A DNA stretch of 64,000 bases from GAS188 sp963713805 (GTDB lineage Bacteria > Pseudomonadota > Alphaproteobacteria > Rhizobiales > Beijerinckiaceae). The DNA lies in contig CAVQNF010000036.1 of NCBI GenBank assembly GCA_963713805.1, forward strand, positions 62,001-126,000, written 5' to 3'. Within the stretch, counting starts at the first letter, position 1; the number at the start of each line of letters is the position of its first letter. Both the position numbers and the translations under genes were made by a program. Below are positions 45,365 to 53,980 of this stretch, piece after piece. The notes below the pieces were generated by a model that ran no database searches, was not told where the DNA came from, and saw nothing but the letters and a program-made list of their open reading frames with translations.

Positions 45365-47668
45365 GTGATTTTAAACGCCAACGCTCAATTGAAGGAAGGC
45401 TACGAACTTCATCGCCGCGGCATGCTTGCGGAAGCAATTCATGAATATCGCAGCGTGCTGCGCCGAGCGCCGGCCGATCTCGGCGCGCTCTATCTTCTCG
45501 CCTTGGCCACGCTTCAGCGAGACGATCTCACTGAGAGCGAAACGCTTCTGACGCGAGCCTTGGCGATAGAGCCGGATCATGCGCCGGCACATCGTTTGCT
45601 CGGCATGGTGCATGACCGTGCCGGCCGGTTTGACGAGGGGTTGGCGAGCTTCGATCGATGCTTGGCGATCGACCCGAATGATGCTCAGGGGTTGCGTCTT
45701 CGCGCCGGTGCGCTGCACAAGCTGAAGCGATTCGATGAAGCGCTGACGACTTATGATCGTGCCCTAATTGGCAATCCGCGCGATGCCGACACGATGAATG
45801 ATCGCGGCAGCACGCTGGCTGAGCTGAAGCGCTTCGAGGAGGCGCTGGAAAGTTACGATCGCGCTTTGGCCACCAAGTCTGACCACACGGAGGCACATTA
45901 TAATCGCGGCGTCGTCTTGCATCGGCTGGGACGAATTGAGGAGGCGCTGAAGAGTTACGATCGCGCCTTGTCGATCAAGTCGAAATATCTCGAGGCATGG
46001 CTCAACCGGGGCGCGGTCCTCCATGCACTCGGTCGTCTCAAAGAGGCTTTGGAGAGCTACGATTTTGCCTTGGCGATCGAGCCGAACCATGTCGACGGCT
46101 TGAGAGATCGCGGGATGGTCCTGGGTGCGCTAACTCGCTTTGCGGAGGCCCTGGAGAGCTACGATCGCGTCCTGGCCATCGAACTGAACGACGACGTCGC
46201 CCTGAACGGTCGCGGCACCGTGCTGCGCGGACTAGGTCGCTTCGAGGAGGCGCTCGAGAGTTATGATCATGCGCTGGCGATCAAACCGGATCATATCTAT
46301 GCGTTGAGCGGATCGGCAGCTTCCGCAATGAGGATTTGTGCCTGGTCTCGAACCGTGAGGCTGGGCGAGAAAATAACGTCCCAAGTCATCAGAAGCGCAT
46401 CTGTCGTCACACCCTTCACGTTTTTGGGATATGGCGATGATCCGGCGCTACAATTGCAGTGCGCAAAAACCTACATCAAAGACAAGTTGTCGATCCCGCC
46501 GCTTCCCTTCCCTGTGCGGAAGCCTCGACAGCACGGGAAGCCGCGCATCGCCTATCTCTCGGCGGATTTTCATAAGCATGCGACCTCATATCTCATAGCC
46601 GAGCTCTTCGAGCGCCATGATCGAAGCCATTTCGAGGTGGTGGGGATTTCCTTCGGTCCTGACGATGGCAGCGAAATACGGGCACGCCTGATCAAGGCAT
46701 TCGATCGCTTCCATGACGTGCGTTCGCTCAACGATCACGGTGTCGCGAAACTTCTTTATGAGCTCGAGATCGATATCGCGGTCGATCTCAAGGGACACAC
46801 GCAAGACGCACGTCTTGGCATTTTGGCTTGTCGGCCGTCGCCGATCCAGGTCAGCTATCTCGGCTTCCCGGGGACGACGGGAGCCGACTTCATCGATTAC
46901 GTGATCGGTGATGACATCGTCCTGCCCTTCGACCAGCAGGCTTTCTGGAGCGAGAAGATCGTGCATCTTCCCGAGTGCTACCAGGTCAACGACAGCAAGC
47001 GAAAGATCGCCGATCGCACACCCACACGTGAGGAAGCAGGGTTGCCAGAGAAGGGGTTCGTGTTCTGTTGCTTCAATAACAATTACAAGATCACCCCGCC
47101 GTTCTTCGACATCTGGATGCGGCTTCTCGGGAAGATCGAGAGCAGCGTGTTGTGGCTCCGTCGCGACAACGTATCCGCTGAAAGAAACTTACGGCAAGAG
47201 GCGCTGGCGCGCGGCATCGATCCGGCGCGCCTCATCTTCGCCGATGTGCGAGCGAACGAAGAGCATTTGGCTCGCCACAAGCTCGCGGATCTGTTTCTCG
47301 ACACGCTTCCCGTGAATGCCCATACGACGGCGAGCGATGCGCTCTGGGCCGGGTTGCCGGTGCTCACCTGTCTGGGGAAATCATTCGCGGGACGCGTCGC
47401 GGCAAGCCTACTGCATGCGGTCGGCCTTCCCGAAGTCGTTACCCGCGGTCTTGATGAGTACGAAGCTCTCGCGCTCAAGCTCGCGAGCGATGCATCGCTT
47501 CTTCGGAAGGACCGAACGCGGCTTGAGCGTAACCGCGCGACGGCACCTCTTTTCGACATCGAGCGTTTCCGGCGTCGCCTCGAAGACGCCTATCTCACCA
47601 GCTCGCCCTACACCAAAAAGGTGAGCAGCCCCGCAGCTTCAGTGTTCGCCGGATTTGAGCCACCGTAG
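45365..47668 (+). CDS. TPR-repeat O-GlcNAc transferase-like protein (SPINDLY/OGT family)
   Basis: 767 residues in one frame. The first 300 or so hold about nine 34-residue TPR units with the pattern LESYDRALAIEPDHAEAHYNRG; consecutive units at 45840-46290 are very alike. The C-terminal half is a GT41-type glycosyltransferase: IAYLSADFHKHATSYLIAEL, IDIAVDLKGHTQDARLGILA, PIQVSYLGFPGTTGADFIDY, FVFCCFNNNYKITPPFFDIW, a SSVLWLRRDN segment and ADLFLDTLPVNAHTTASDAL with the nucleotide-sugar-binding loop. Such bacterial enzymes glycosylate proteins or act in surface polysaccharide synthesis. The GTG at 45365 has no strong ribosome site. It stands alone. Confidence 0.9.
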   Translation: MILNANAQLKEGYELHRRGMLAEAIHEYRSVLRRAPADLGALYLLALATLQRDDLTESETLLTRALAIEPDHAPAHRLLGMVHDRAGRFDEGLASFDRCLAIDPNDAQGLRLRAGALHKLKRFDEALTTYDRALIGNPRDADTMNDRGSTLAELKRFEEALESYDRALATKSDHTEAHYNRGVVLHRLGRIEEALKSYDRALSIKSKYLEAWLNRGAVLHALGRLKEALESYDFALAIEPNHVDGLRDRGMVLGALTRFAEALESYDRVLAIELNDDVALNGRGTVLRGLGRFEEALESYDHALAIKPDHIYALSGSAASAMRICAWSRTVRLGEKITSQVIRSASVVTPFTFLGYGDDPALQLQCAKTYIKDKLSIPPLPFPVRKPRQHGKPRIAYLSADFHKHATSYLIAELFERHDRSHFEVVGISFGPDDGSEIRARLIKAFDRFHDVRSLNDHGVAKLLYELEIDIAVDLKGHTQDARLGILACRPSPIQVSYLGFPGTTGADFIDYVIGDDIVLPFDQQAFWSEKIVHLPECYQVNDSKRKIADRTPTREEAGLPEKGFVFCCFNNNYKITPPFFDIWMRLLGKIESSVLWLRRDNVSAERNLRQEALARGIDPARLIFADVRANEEHLARHKLADLFLDTLPVNAHTTASDALWAGLPVLTCLGKSFAGRVAASLLHAVGLPEVVTRGLDEYEALALKLASDASLLRKDRTRLERNRATAPLFDIERFRRRLEDAYLTSSPYTKKVSSPAASVFAGFEPP

Positions 47669-47749
47669 GCTCATATTTGGCGGAGAGCGATTGCCATGAG
47701 CGCCGAAGTATCGGCTTGACGGTCGTGGGTGAGTTTCAATGAGCCTCGT

Positions 47750-47953
47750 TTAAGTTGTTTGGTCCTTCGGTCGTTTTGTCCTACGGCGGCGATTCATGAT
47801 GACCCTAAAGGTAAACGTCGCCAGGAGCATGGAAGAGATAAAATCGCGGCGATCGATATGCCCTCTCGCGAGAGAGACGACTCCCACGATCGCGAGTACA
47901 CCAAGCCCGAACACCAGTACCGGTACTTCGATCCATTTGCGAATAAACTCCAT
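47750..47953 (-). CDS. Small single-pass membrane protein
   Basis: A 67-residue protein with one clear membrane helix (VPVLVFGLGVLAIVGVVSLA) and a basic C-terminus (MNRRRRTKRPKDQ). A second, weaker hydrophobic stretch (ISSMLLATFTFRVI) follows. The family is not recognised. It is located downstream of the broken antitoxin on the same strand, where a toxin gene would be expected, but it does not look like a PIN or RelE toxin. ATG at 47953 with CCGGAG upstream. Confidence 0.55.
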   Translation of the reverse strand: MEFIRKWIEVPVLVFGLGVLAIVGVVSLARGHIDRRDFISSMLLATFTFRVIMNRRRRTKRPKDQTT

Positions 47954-47997
47954 TTGTGCTCCGGCGTATGAGACTGCGATGAGAGCGATGTGAGAGG

Positions 47998-48305
47998 CTA
48001 AACACGCCTTTTTGGCACGATTTTCAAACCGACCCGCTGCCCACCGCGATCATCTGGGAGGCCATCCTCGACATAGAGGAAATCCTGGCTACGTGCGGCG
48101 ACGGGACCGTCGCTCGCCTTTGCACGACCAGAGGCGGACGGATTCGAGCAAGGCTCGGCGTCTTTTCGCGTCAAGTGGCGCTGGCACGGGAAACGAGACG
48201 CACCACCGCTTGACCATCGTGGGTCAGGACAACTTCGTCGCCCTCCTGGGCAAGGCGCACCAATTCACTAAGTCGTGTTTTGGCGTCCGTTAGTGACACG
48301 CGCAT
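47998..48305 (-). pseudogene. Phd/YefM-type antitoxin, frame broken twice
   Basis: Read across three frames, the minus strand codes MRVSLTDAKTRLSELVRLAQ, then EGDEVVLTHDGQAVVRLV, then LDAKRRRALLESVR, then GPVAARSQDFLYVEDGLPDD. This is the full layout of a Phd-family antitoxin of about 95 residues: the N-terminal DNA-binding half and a C-terminal toxin-neutralising tail. Breaks lie at about 48205 (after a TTTCCC run) and 48125. No toxin gene is seen within 250 bases downstream. Either the antitoxin is decayed, or single-base errors broke it and its partner lies elsewhere. Confidence 0.65.
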
Positions 48306-48499
48306 GGGATCCTTTTACGTTCTCTTGGCCCATTTCATATGGATTAGACCAACGAGCGGCGCCATCGACGCATAAAGCATTGTTCGGCCAATTTCCGCGC
48401 CCTCGCTTAGGGTAATTTGACGCCTCTCCCCTGGCGAGGCGAAGTTTCGGCTGCTAAGCTTGCTCCTCGGATGGGGTGGCGCAGCAGACGGGACCTTTC
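48306..48499. other. Spacer before the peptide-binding protein gene
   Basis: Short spacer between divergent genes. The promoter of the binding-protein gene lies here; nothing else seen. Confidence 0.35.
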
Positions 48500-50098
48500 A
48501 TGAAACGTCGCACTCTTCTCAAAGGCGCCTTGGGCGCCATGGGCGCGTTCGCGCCGCTTGCAAGGCCGAACCTTGCCCGCTCGCAAGGCGCGAACGTGCT
48601 CAAATTCGTGCCGCAGGCGGATCTCGGCGTGCTCGATTCCGTCTTCACCACCGCTTATGTCACGCGCAACCACGCCTTCCTCGTCTTCGACACGCTCTAC
48701 GGAATGAATGAGACCTATGAGCCCATGCCTCAGATGGTCGAAGGCCATGTGGTCGAGAATGACGGCAAGCTCTGGACCCTCAAGCTTCGCGAAGGCCTCA
48801 AGTTTCACGACGGCCAGCCGGTGCTGGCGCGCGACGCGGTCGCGAGCATCAAGCGCTGGGGACAGCGCGATGCGCTCGGCGGTTCCCTCCTCGCGGCGAC
48901 GGATGAGCTCTCGGCAGGCTCGGACCGCGAGATCCGCTTCCGATTGAAGAAGTCTTTTCCGCTTCTGCCGCTGGCGCTCGGGCGGGGCAGCAACACCATG
49001 GCGCCGATCATGCCCGAGCGGCTCGCCATGACACCGCCGACCCAGCAGGTCACCGAAATGGTCGGAAGCGGTCCCTATCGCTTCGTCGCTGGGGAACGCG
49101 TGCCCGGCTCGCTCGCCGTGTACCAGCGATTCGAAGGCTATGTTCCGCGTCCCTCCGGGACGGCGAGCTTCACGGCGGGCCCGAAGATCGCGAATATCGA
49201 GCGCATCGAATGGCACGTCATTCCGGACGCCGCGACGGCGGCCGCGGCCCTTCAAGCCGGCGAGATCGACTGGTGGGAACAGCCGACGGCCGATCTCCTC
49301 CCGCTCTTGAAGCGCAACGCCGCGATCAAGACCGAGATCATCGACCGGGCCGGAAATATCGGCCTGCTACGGTTGAACTGTCTCTACCCGCCTTTCGACA
49401 ATCCGGCGGTGAAGCACGCGCTCCTCGGCGCCATCAACCAGGCGGATTTCATGGCCGCCGTCGCGGGCGCGGATACCGAGATGTGGCGCGACAAGGCGGG
49501 CGTCTTCACGCCGTCGACTCCGCTCGCGACCGATGTGGGCATCGAGCTGCTCCCCGCCAAGCCCGATTACGACAAGGTGAAACGCGATCTCGCGGCGGCC
49601 GGCTACAAAGGCGAGAAGGTCGTGCTTCTCGCCGCCACCGATTTCCCGGCGGTCACGGCCTTGTGCGAAGTCTCCGCGGACATGTTCCGCAAATCCGGCA
49701 TCAATCTCGATTACCAGGCGGTGGATTGGGGAACGGTGACCCAGAGACGCAACAGCCAGGAGCCGCCCGAGCACGGCGGCTGGAACGCTCATTGCACCTA
49801 TACGGCGGGGTTCGACCTGCTCACTCCGGGGACCAATCTTTCGCTGAACGCGATCGGTCGCGCGGGCTTCGTGGGCTGGCCGACGAATGCGAAGCTCACG
49901 GCGCTGCGAACCGAATGGCTCGACGCGGCGGAGCTTTCCGAGCAGCAACGCATCTGCCGGGAGATCCAGACGGAGTTCTGGAGGGACCCGCCCTATTTTC
50001 CGTTGGGACAATTCTTTCAGGCGACGGCGTATCGGAATTCGATCAGCCAGATCCCACGCGGATCCTTCAGTCTTTTCTGGAACGTCCGCAAGGCCTAA
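48500..50098 (+). CDS. Peptide/nickel-type substrate-binding protein (SBP_bac_5)
   Basis: Periplasmic receptor of an oligopeptide-type ABC importer, about 532 residues in one frame. Tat-like signal MKRRTLLKGALGAMGAFAPL, then NVLKFVPQADLGVLDSVFTT, VFDTLYGMNETYEPMPQMVE, LREGLKFHDGQPVLARDAVA (typical loop), SGPYRFVAGERVPGSLAVYQ and the end IPRGSFSLFWNVRKA. ATG at 48500. No permease or ATPase genes lie beside it, so it must work with a transporter encoded elsewhere or share one. The second SBP_bac_5 in this window (62.4-63.9 kb) has a complete importer. Confidence 0.9.
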   Translation: MKRRTLLKGALGAMGAFAPLARPNLARSQGANVLKFVPQADLGVLDSVFTTAYVTRNHAFLVFDTLYGMNETYEPMPQMVEGHVVENDGKLWTLKLREGLKFHDGQPVLARDAVASIKRWGQRDALGGSLLAATDELSAGSDREIRFRLKKSFPLLPLALGRGSNTMAPIMPERLAMTPPTQQVTEMVGSGPYRFVAGERVPGSLAVYQRFEGYVPRPSGTASFTAGPKIANIERIEWHVIPDAATAAAALQAGEIDWWEQPTADLLPLLKRNAAIKTEIIDRAGNIGLLRLNCLYPPFDNPAVKHALLGAINQADFMAAVAGADTEMWRDKAGVFTPSTPLATDVGIELLPAKPDYDKVKRDLAAAGYKGEKVVLLAATDFPAVTALCEVSADMFRKSGINLDYQAVDWGTVTQRRNSQEPPEHGGWNAHCTYTAGFDLLTPGTNLSLNAIGRAGFVGWPTNAKLTALRTEWLDAAELSEQQRICREIQTEFWRDPPYFPLGQFFQATAYRNSISQIPRGSFSLFWNVRKA

Positions 50099-50279
50099 GT
50101 CTGCTCGAGGACATGGCGAAAGGCGCTCCGCGACTTGGCCTTTCCCGTCGACTTCGGCAACCGGCGTCGCGTCGGCGAGATTGCCCGCGACGCGACCTTG
50201 CATTGTTCGGATCGGCGGCGCGGGAACCTTTTGGCGCAGGATGCATCCAAACGTCAGTTCGTTCGGAGAGGCATTCGTC

Positions 50280-51003
50280 ATGGCAAAGGCATCGCTTTCG
50301 GGCGCCCCCAGCAAACGAGCCGAGGATTACGTCGTCGAAGCGGGCTTGATCGCTCGCGCGCGGCAAAAAGACGCCTCGGCGGTGCGCGCCATCATGAGCC
50401 GCTACAACCGAAGGCTCTACCGCATCGCGCGCAGCGTGCTCAGAGACGATGGCGAGGCGGAGGACGCGGTGCAGGAGGCCTATCTTCGCGCGTTCGGAGC
50501 CTTGGCCACATTCCGCCACGAGTTCGAGCCTCGGCACCTGGCTCACGCGCATCGTCCTCAACGAGGCGTTGGGCCGCTGGCGCGGGAGAGGGCCGCGTCT
50601 CGAGCAGGTGACGGACGCCATGCTCGACGCACAGGGTGCGCGGATCATCTCCTTTCCGCAAAGCCGGGAAGCCGATCCGGAGCGCGCCTTGGCGCAACGC
50701 CAGATCAGGCAGACGCTCGAACGCGCCATTGACGAGCTGCCGAAGAATTTCCGCACCGTGCTCGTCGCGCGCGTGATCGAGGAGATGAGCGTGGAGGACA
50801 CGGCGGAGCTGCTCGGCCTGCGGCCCGAAACGGTCAAGACCCGGCTGCACCGGGCGCGCAAGCTCCTCAAGCTCGCGCTCGAAAAGCAGATCGGCCCCGT
50901 TCTCACGGGCGCTTTTCCTTTCGCCGGGCGGCGTTGCGAGCGCATGACGGACGAAGTGCTGCGGCGGCTCTCATCCCAGGGCCACGATGCCGGGAACCTT
51001 TAG
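50280..51003 (+). CDS. ECF-family RNA polymerase sigma factor
   Basis: Sigma-70 region 2 is in the first frame: ARARQKDASAVRAIMSRYNR, ARSVLRDDGEAEDAVQEAYL, then RAFGALATFR. After a break near 50530 region 4 follows: TWLTRIVLNEALGRWRGRG, LPKNFRTVLVARVIEEMSVE and LLGLRPETVKTRLHRARKLL (helix-turn-helix). Length about 240 residues, normal. ATG at 50280 with GGAGAGG at 8 bases. No anti-sigma factor (ChrR, RseA or NepR-like) is adjacent. Two exported proteins, DUF4142 and a cupredoxin, follow on the same strand and are probably co-transcribed. Confidence 0.88.
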
Positions 51004-51066
51004 CAAGACTCAGCCATCCAATCCCTGTCGACCGCAGTCATCTCATGTCGACGAGGGAGGAACATC

Positions 51067-51591
51067 ATGCTCATCGCCAGAGTTTTCGTCGCGCTCGCTG
51101 CTTTTCTCATGGCTACGGCCTTCGCCGAGGCGCAAGGCGCCAAGCCGACCGATCCTCAGATCGCCCATATCGCCTACACGGCCGGCGTGATCGACATCAA
51201 GGCCGCGCAGCTCGCCCTCAAGAAGTCGAAGAACCGCAATGTGATCGCCTTCGCGAAGGACATGGTACGCGACCATGGCGCCGTCAATCAAAAGGCATTG
51301 GGCTTGGTGAAAAAGCTCAACGTCACGCCCGAGGACAACGACACGAGCAAGAGCCTCGTTCAGAAGGCCGATGAGGAGCGCGCCAAGCTGTCGAAGCTGC
51401 GCGGGTCGGAATTCGACAAGGCCTATGCGGCAAACGAGGTCGCCTATCACAAGACGGTCAATGGGGCCCTTGAGAACCTGCTCATTCCGAGCGCGTCCAA
51501 TCCGGAGCTGAAGGACCTTCTGTCGACCGGCCTCAAGATTTTCCAAGGCCACCAGGAACACGCCGAGCATCTCGTCGAGATGCTCCGGTGA
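51067..51591 (+). CDS. DUF4142-domain exported protein
   Basis: A 174-residue periplasmic protein. Signal peptide LIARVFVALAAFLMATAFAE with cleavage near AEAQG, then a four-helix bundle of the DUF4142 (ferritin-like) type: IAHIAYTAGVIDIKAAQLAL, VIAFAKDMVRDHGAVNQKAL and AYAANEVAYHKTVNGALENL. Conserved His residues (DHGA, YHK, GHQEH) could bind metal. The function is unknown; relatives occur near ECF sigma and cupredoxin genes as here. GGAGG at about 8 bases upstream of the ATG at 51067. Its stop overlaps the possible GTG start of the next gene. Confidence 0.88.
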   Translation: MLIARVFVALAAFLMATAFAEAQGAKPTDPQIAHIAYTAGVIDIKAAQLALKKSKNRNVIAFAKDMVRDHGAVNQKALGLVKKLNVTPEDNDTSKSLVQKADEERAKLSKLRGSEFDKAYAANEVAYHKTVNGALENLLIPSASNPELKDLLSTGLKIFQGHQEHAEHLVEMLR

Positions 51592-51608
51592 AGGGCACGG
51601 GGGTCACG

Positions 51609-51923
51609 ATGAAGCCGTGGCTAGGCATGGCTCTCGCGGCGGCGGCTTTCCTGGCCCCGCCTCAGGTCCTTGCGGGTGACGTGGTCAGGGTGAAGATCGA
51701 AGGGCTCGCTTTCGGTCCCGCTCAGCTTTCGGTGCATGTGGGCGACACGGTCGAGTGGGAGAACGCCGATTTCGTCGCCCACACCGCCACGGAGCTTCAC
51801 GGCGCCTTCGATGTCATGATCCCGGCGGGCGCGACCCGCCGGCTCCTGCTCAAGCAGGCGGGAACCTTCGAGTATGACTGCAGGTTCCATCCCACCATGA
51901 AAGGCGAGCTGCGCGTCATGTGA
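51609..51923 (+). CDS. Cupredoxin-fold copper protein
   Basis: A periplasmic small blue-copper-like protein of about 105 residues. Signal peptide PWLGMALAAAAFLAPPQVLA; mature strands VVRVKIEGLAFGPAQLSVHV, GDTVEWENADFVAHTATE and the copper loop YDCRFHPTMKG, giving His (HTAT), Cys, His and Met ligands of a type 1 site. The operon with ECF sigma and DUF4142 proteins suggests a role in copper or redox stress. I prefer the ATG at 51609 (signal peptide at once); the upstream GTG at 51588 overlaps the previous stop and would add seven residues. Confidence 0.88.
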   Translation: MKPWLGMALAAAAFLAPPQVLAGDVVRVKIEGLAFGPAQLSVHVGDTVEWENADFVAHTATELHGAFDVMIPAGATRRLLLKQAGTFEYDCRFHPTMKGELRVM

Positions 51924-51942
51924 GGCGATCGGGATTTCCGTC

Positions 51943-52590
51943 TTACCTCGGCACGCGAGCCAGATTGGGTTGCGCCTCCTCGAGCGCCCGAGCGTAGGAC
52001 GGGCGCTCCATCAACCGATTGAGATAGGCCGCCACGTTCTTATACGCCTCGCCGAAGGGCATCATCATATTCGCGTAGAAGAGGGCGGGCGCCGCGGCGC
52101 AATCGGCCATGGTGAAGGCCTCGCCCATGGCCCAGGTCTTCGTCCCCATTTCCTGATCGAGCATGCCGCAAGCCGTTCGCAACGTTGCCCTCGCCTGCTC
52201 GACGCCGTAGGCATCGTTCTTTCCGGACGGTCGAAGCCGGTCCGTGACGATCTTTTGCATCGGCACATTGACGTAGAGGTCGAAAAAGCGATCGCGCAGG
52301 CGCGTCTGCCGCGCGAGATCGGCGTCACGGGGCAAAAGCTGCGTCCGGCCGGGGTAATGCTGCGCCAGATACTCGATGATGATGCTCGATTCCGGAATGG
52401 TTTCTTCCTTCCCCTCGTCGCGCAGCACCGGGAACTTGCCGATCGGCCAGATCTTCGTGAATTGCTCAAGGGATGTTTCATCGCCGAGATCGACAAGAAA
52501 GGGCTCGAAGGGCGTGTCGTTCTCATAAAGGGCGACGAGAACCTTCTGGCAAAATGACGAAAGCGGATGGAAATAGAGCTTGAGAGACAT
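51943..52590 (-). CDS. Glutathione S-transferase family protein
   Basis: Thioredoxin-fold N-terminal domain (LKLYFHPLSSFCQKVLVALY with the SxxCQ site, GKFPVLRDEG cis-Pro loop and ETIPESSIIIEYLAQHYPG), then the all-helical domain with TWAMGEAFTMADCAAAPALF (N-capping box). About 215 residues in one frame. Start MSLKLYF at 52590; an upstream in-frame ATG at 52620 is less likely. It lies convergent with the cupredoxin gene. The substrate is not indicated. Confidence 0.9.
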   Translation of the reverse strand: MSLKLYFHPLSSFCQKVLVALYENDTPFEPFLVDLGDETSLEQFTKIWPIGKFPVLRDEGKEETIPESSIIIEYLAQHYPGRTQLLPRDADLARQTRLRDRFFDLYVNVPMQKIVTDRLRPSGKNDAYGVEQARATLRTACGMLDQEMGTKTWAMGEAFTMADCAAAPALFYANMMMPFGEAYKNVAAYLNRLMERPSYARALEEAQPNLARVPR

Positions 52591-52695
52591 GCGAGCGACC
52601 CTTTCGTGTGAAACCCTCAAGATGGGGGCGCGCGCTCGATGCCGCGATGTGCCCTTTGCGATTTCAGGGCGCGAGAGCCCCGGCGCGGCACGAAA
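52591..52695. other. Short spacer between GST and hydroxylase genes
   Basis: About 105 bases on the minus-strand side; no terminator or gene recognised, so the two genes may be co-transcribed. Confidence 0.3.
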
Positions 52696-53556
52696 TCATC
52701 CTGCGGCTTCGCGGCGGCCGAGCGGGTAGCTTCGGTCATCGTCGCGAAAGGGCTGGACCAGCATCCGGTCGAGCCTCAGCTCGCGCGGGTCGCGAAACTG
52801 CTCGATGCCGATCGTCATGTTCTGGTGCCCCGCCGCGGGCTCGGCGAGATAGGTGCCGAACCACCGATCCCACCAAGGCAGGTTGAAGCCGAAATTGCTG
52901 TTGGTCTCGCGCGGCGCCGCGGAATGATGCACGCGATGCATCTCGGGCGTGACGACGATCCAGCGAAGGACCCGGTCGAGCCGAGCCGGGATGCGGACAT
53001 TTCCGTGGTTGAACATCGAGGTGGCATTGAGCAGCACCTCGAACAGGAGCACGGCCAACGCCGGCGCGCCCAGCGCGGCGACGACGCCGAGCTTGATCAC
53101 CATGGAGAGGAGAATCTCGAAAGGATGAAAGCGCAACCCCGTGGTCACGTCGAATTCGAGATCGGCGTGATGCATCCGGTGAAGCCGCCAAAGCACCGGC
53201 ACCGCATGGAAAAGCACGTGCTGCAGATAGATCGCAAGGTCGAGAAGGATGATCGAGAGGATGACCGCGACGAGCCGTGGCGCCGCGATCGCCTGGAACA
53301 GCCCGAAGCCGTGCGCTTGCGCGACCAAGGCCATGCCGATGGCCGCGGTCGGAAAGAGAATGCGCACCGCGAGCGTGTCGAGAACCACGACGCCCAGATT
53401 CGAAGGCCAGCGCCGGGCACGTCCGATCTCTTGCCGCAAGCGTGGCGCCAGCAGCTCCCACAACGCCATGACGGCGAGAACGCCCGCGAAAACGCCGAGG
53501 CGGATGAGAGGTTCATAGGTCAAGAAGGGCTCCTGAGCGACAAGCGTCTCGGGCAT
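52696..53556 (-). CDS. Sterol desaturase / fatty acid hydroxylase superfamily protein
   Basis: Membrane di-iron enzyme of about 285 residues in one frame. The eight-histidine pattern is present: HVLFH, HRMHH and HRVHH, with HHADLEFDVTTGLRFHPFEI between. Hydrophobic segments include LIRLGVFAGVLAVMALWELL and LVAVILSIILLDLAIYLQHV. Typical activity is hydroxylation or desaturation of a lipid; members in Alphaproteobacteria may act on carotenoids, hopanoids or fatty acids. Start at 53556 (MPETLVAQ); an upstream ATG at 53577 is possible. A 13-bp tandem repeat lies 100 bases upstream in its likely promoter region. Confidence 0.88.
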   Translation of the reverse strand: MPETLVAQEPFLTYEPLIRLGVFAGVLAVMALWELLAPRLRQEIGRARRWPSNLGVVVLDTLAVRILFPTAAIGMALVAQAHGFGLFQAIAAPRLVAVILSIILLDLAIYLQHVLFHAVPVLWRLHRMHHADLEFDVTTGLRFHPFEILLSMVIKLGVVAALGAPALAVLLFEVLLNATSMFNHGNVRIPARLDRVLRWIVVTPEMHRVHHSAAPRETNSNFGFNLPWWDRWFGTYLAEPAAGHQNMTIGIEQFRDPRELRLDRMLVQPFRDDDRSYPLGRREAAG

Positions 53557-53980
53557 CCGATATTTCCCGCAAGGCATGGGCGACGCGCTCGCCGCGATGC
53601 GAAGCTTCGCTTCGATCCGGCAATTGTCTCGATCCCTCCCGCGCTATAGCACAAACGCAAAGGACGAGCGCAAAAGACAAGCGCAAAAGACAAGCGCAAA
53701 AGACAAGCGCAAAAGACAAGCGCAAAGGACGAGCCGCCTTCATCTCCTTGGGAGGCTGGCGCGAAACCTCCGATCGAGGGGCCTCATCGGCAAGCTCGCG
53801 ACGGCTTCCGGGCCGCGAGCCCGCGGAATACCGAAGATTTGAAATAACAACTCCGTGAGACTCTGGGAAAGGAGAATTTGCTCACGCTAATTGCAAACAC
53901 TTGTTAATTGTAGTTTGTTAGATGTCGTCTGGCTCGCATGTGCTGGTCCGGAAGGTCTTCGAGGGGCGGTTTCTGAGCGC
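53557..53980. other. Intergenic region with 13-bp tandem repeat
   Basis: Between the divergent hydroxylase and GGDEF-EAL genes. Holds the repeat at 53656-53733 and an AT-rich segment at about 53835-53930 that is a likely promoter zone for the downstream gene. Confidence 0.45.
53656..53733. repeat. 13-bp tandem repeat, six copies
   Basis: Units CGCAAAAGACAAG, four exact in the middle (53669-53720), flanked by CGCAAAGGACGAG at 53656-53668 and 53721-53733. The sequence is intergenic; the apparent minus-strand open frame over it is a by-product of the repeat. Confidence 0.92.

Noticed and set aside
50221..50263. GGAAC...CGTT upstream of the ECF sigma gene as an autoregulated promoter
   Set aside because: Both boxes can be found, but their spacing is too long (over 24 bases) for an EcfG- or RpoE-type promoter.
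53513..53743. A hydrophobic 76-codon minus-strand open frame upstream of the hydroxylase
   Set aside because: It overlaps the hydroxylase start and its hydrophobic text is the translation of the 13-bp tandem repeat.
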